Source: Candidatus Hermodarchaeota archaeon (lineage in GTDB: Archaea > Asgardarchaeota > Hermodarchaeia > Hermodarchaeales > Hermodarchaeaceae). Taken from it: a stretch of DNA of 6,159 bases. Of the stretch, positions 5,741 to 6,159 are shown piece by piece. The notes beneath the pieces are model-generated. The model saw only the letters and a program-made list of their open reading frames with translations. It searched no databases and had not been told where the DNA came from. The position numbers and the translations under genes were made by a program. How positions within the stretch are numbered: the stretch's first letter is position 1; each line of letters begins with the position of its first letter. The stretch is taken from assembly GCA_016840185.1 (NCBI GenBank), contig JAEOSV010000232.1, positions 1-6,159 of the forward strand, given 5' to 3'.

Positions 5741-5783
5741 CGCCTATTCATATCCAAGGATTACGCTTGAATAGGGCGTAATC
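5741..5783 (+). promoter_or_regulatory. Interleaved inverted repeats in the kelch gene leader
   Basis: CCTATTC (5743-5749) is complementary to GAATAGG (5769-5775); adding CG on the outside with one bulged base extends this to 9 pairs (5741-5749 with 5769-5778). GATTACGC (5759-5766) is perfectly complementary to GCGTAATC (5776-5783). The arms alternate (A, B, A', B'). They could form mutually exclusive hairpins, a strained H-type pseudoknot, or be read as DNA by a regulator. The second stem ends 9 bases before the GGAGG site of the kelch gene. Confidence 0.45.
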
Positions 5784-5790
5784 TCTCTTC

Positions 5791-6159
5791 TTGGAGGGAA
5801 GAACAATCTTCAAAATTCGAAAGCAATCAAGTCAAACCATCTTGGTACTTGGTTTCACTATACTCCTTCTATCAGTGTTCTTGAATACTAGTCATGGAAA
5901 CGTGTTTGCTGTTGATACTGGTGCTTGGAACAACATGGCACCCACAACTTCCCCTGAACCCCGAATCCACTCCCCGTTAACCTACCAGCTAAACGCTGGG
6001 CTCGTGTTACTCTATGGCGGGTTTAATGCATCGTGGGAACACTTTCAGGATACATGGGTATATGATTATAGTGCCAATACCTGGACGAATCGCGCGCCCT
6101 CGACCTCACCTCCAGCTACAGGAGGCCATTGCCTAAGCTATGACTGGCAATCATTGCAA
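5791..6159 (+). CDS. Secreted kelch-repeat protein, N-terminal part, runs off the window
   Basis: The open frame begins after a TAA at 5779 and has no stop to the window end. There is no ATG or GTG before the signal peptide. The only conventional start is TTG 5791, which overlaps GGAGG (5793-5797); a start at ATC 5806 would sit 8 bases after that site. From TTG: a basic n-region (RTIFKIRKQ, 4-12), a hydrophobic core (about 16-31), and a probable cleavage site after VFA (residue 40). The mature part opens with WNNMAPTTSPEPR, then LLYGGF (73-78), DTWVYDYSANTWTNRAP (87-103), TSPPATGGHCLSYD (105-118). This Gly-Gly strand, Tyr-Asp and Trp-spaced pattern marks one kelch blade and the start of the next. 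Kelch propellers (usually 5-7 blades) bind proteins or glycans. A secreted or cell-surface role is likely. The partner is unknown. Confidence 0.85.
   Translation, partial: MEGRTIFKIRKQSSQTILVLGFTILLLSVFLNTSHGNVFAVDTGAWNNMAPTTSPEPRIHSPLTYQLNAGLVLLYGGFNASWEHFQDTWVYDYSANTWTNRAPSTSPPATGGHCLSYDWQSLQ

Noticed and set aside
1..6159. CRISPR array, insertion sequence, tRNA or defence island
   Set aside because: No spaced repeats, transposase motifs, terminal repeats, cloverleaf or known defence-gene signatures were found; the methyltransferase lacks DNA-methylase motifs and has no restriction partner.

Overview
This 6.16-kb window looks like part of a prokaryotic chromosome, most likely archaeal. Several genes have a TATA-like AT box at the distance expected for archaeal promoters. 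Two of these genes (about 2435 and 4027) would then have almost no 5' leader, and GTG starts are frequent. The last gene is a secreted kelch-repeat protein of a style I associate with Asgard-type archaea such as Thorarchaeota or Heimdallarchaeia. That placement is tentative: no rRNA, tRNA or ribosomal gene is present to anchor it, and a bacterial source is not excluded. I see no mobile element, CRISPR array or recognisable defence system.

Layout. 1-260: 3' end of a gene, possibly a zincin-type peptidase. 351-983: four-helix membrane protein with a Lys/Pro-rich tail; its start is set by a strong GGAGGT ribosome site. 987-1886 (minus): RdmC-like alpha/beta hydrolase with a complete catalytic triad, ending 3 bp from the membrane gene. 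1887-2068: divergent intergenic region with a hairpin and two tiny upstream ORFs. 2069-2332: DUF3303-like small protein, followed by a strong hairpin/T-tract terminator. 2435-3022: short class I SAM methyltransferase whose TATA box sits inside a nested inverted repeat. 3075-3935 (minus): metallo-beta-lactamase-fold hydrolase with all metal ligands. 4027-4623: polytopic membrane protein, divergent from the hydrolase. 4721-5533: GNAT N-acetyltransferase. 5534-5790: structured non-coding region. 5791-6159: 5' end of the secreted kelch protein, running off the window.

The genes are mostly separate transcription units facing in alternating directions. They do not form an obvious pathway; the mix of a hydrolase, a methyltransferase, an acetyltransferase, an MBL-fold enzyme and orphan membrane proteins looks like an accessory or housekeeping-peripheral stretch. 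The most unusual material is regulatory. The kelch gene is preceded by two interleaved perfect inverted repeats, then by a GGAGG site in a potential hairpin loop, and it lacks any ATG or GTG start. The methyltransferase promoter has an operator-like dyad around its TATA box.
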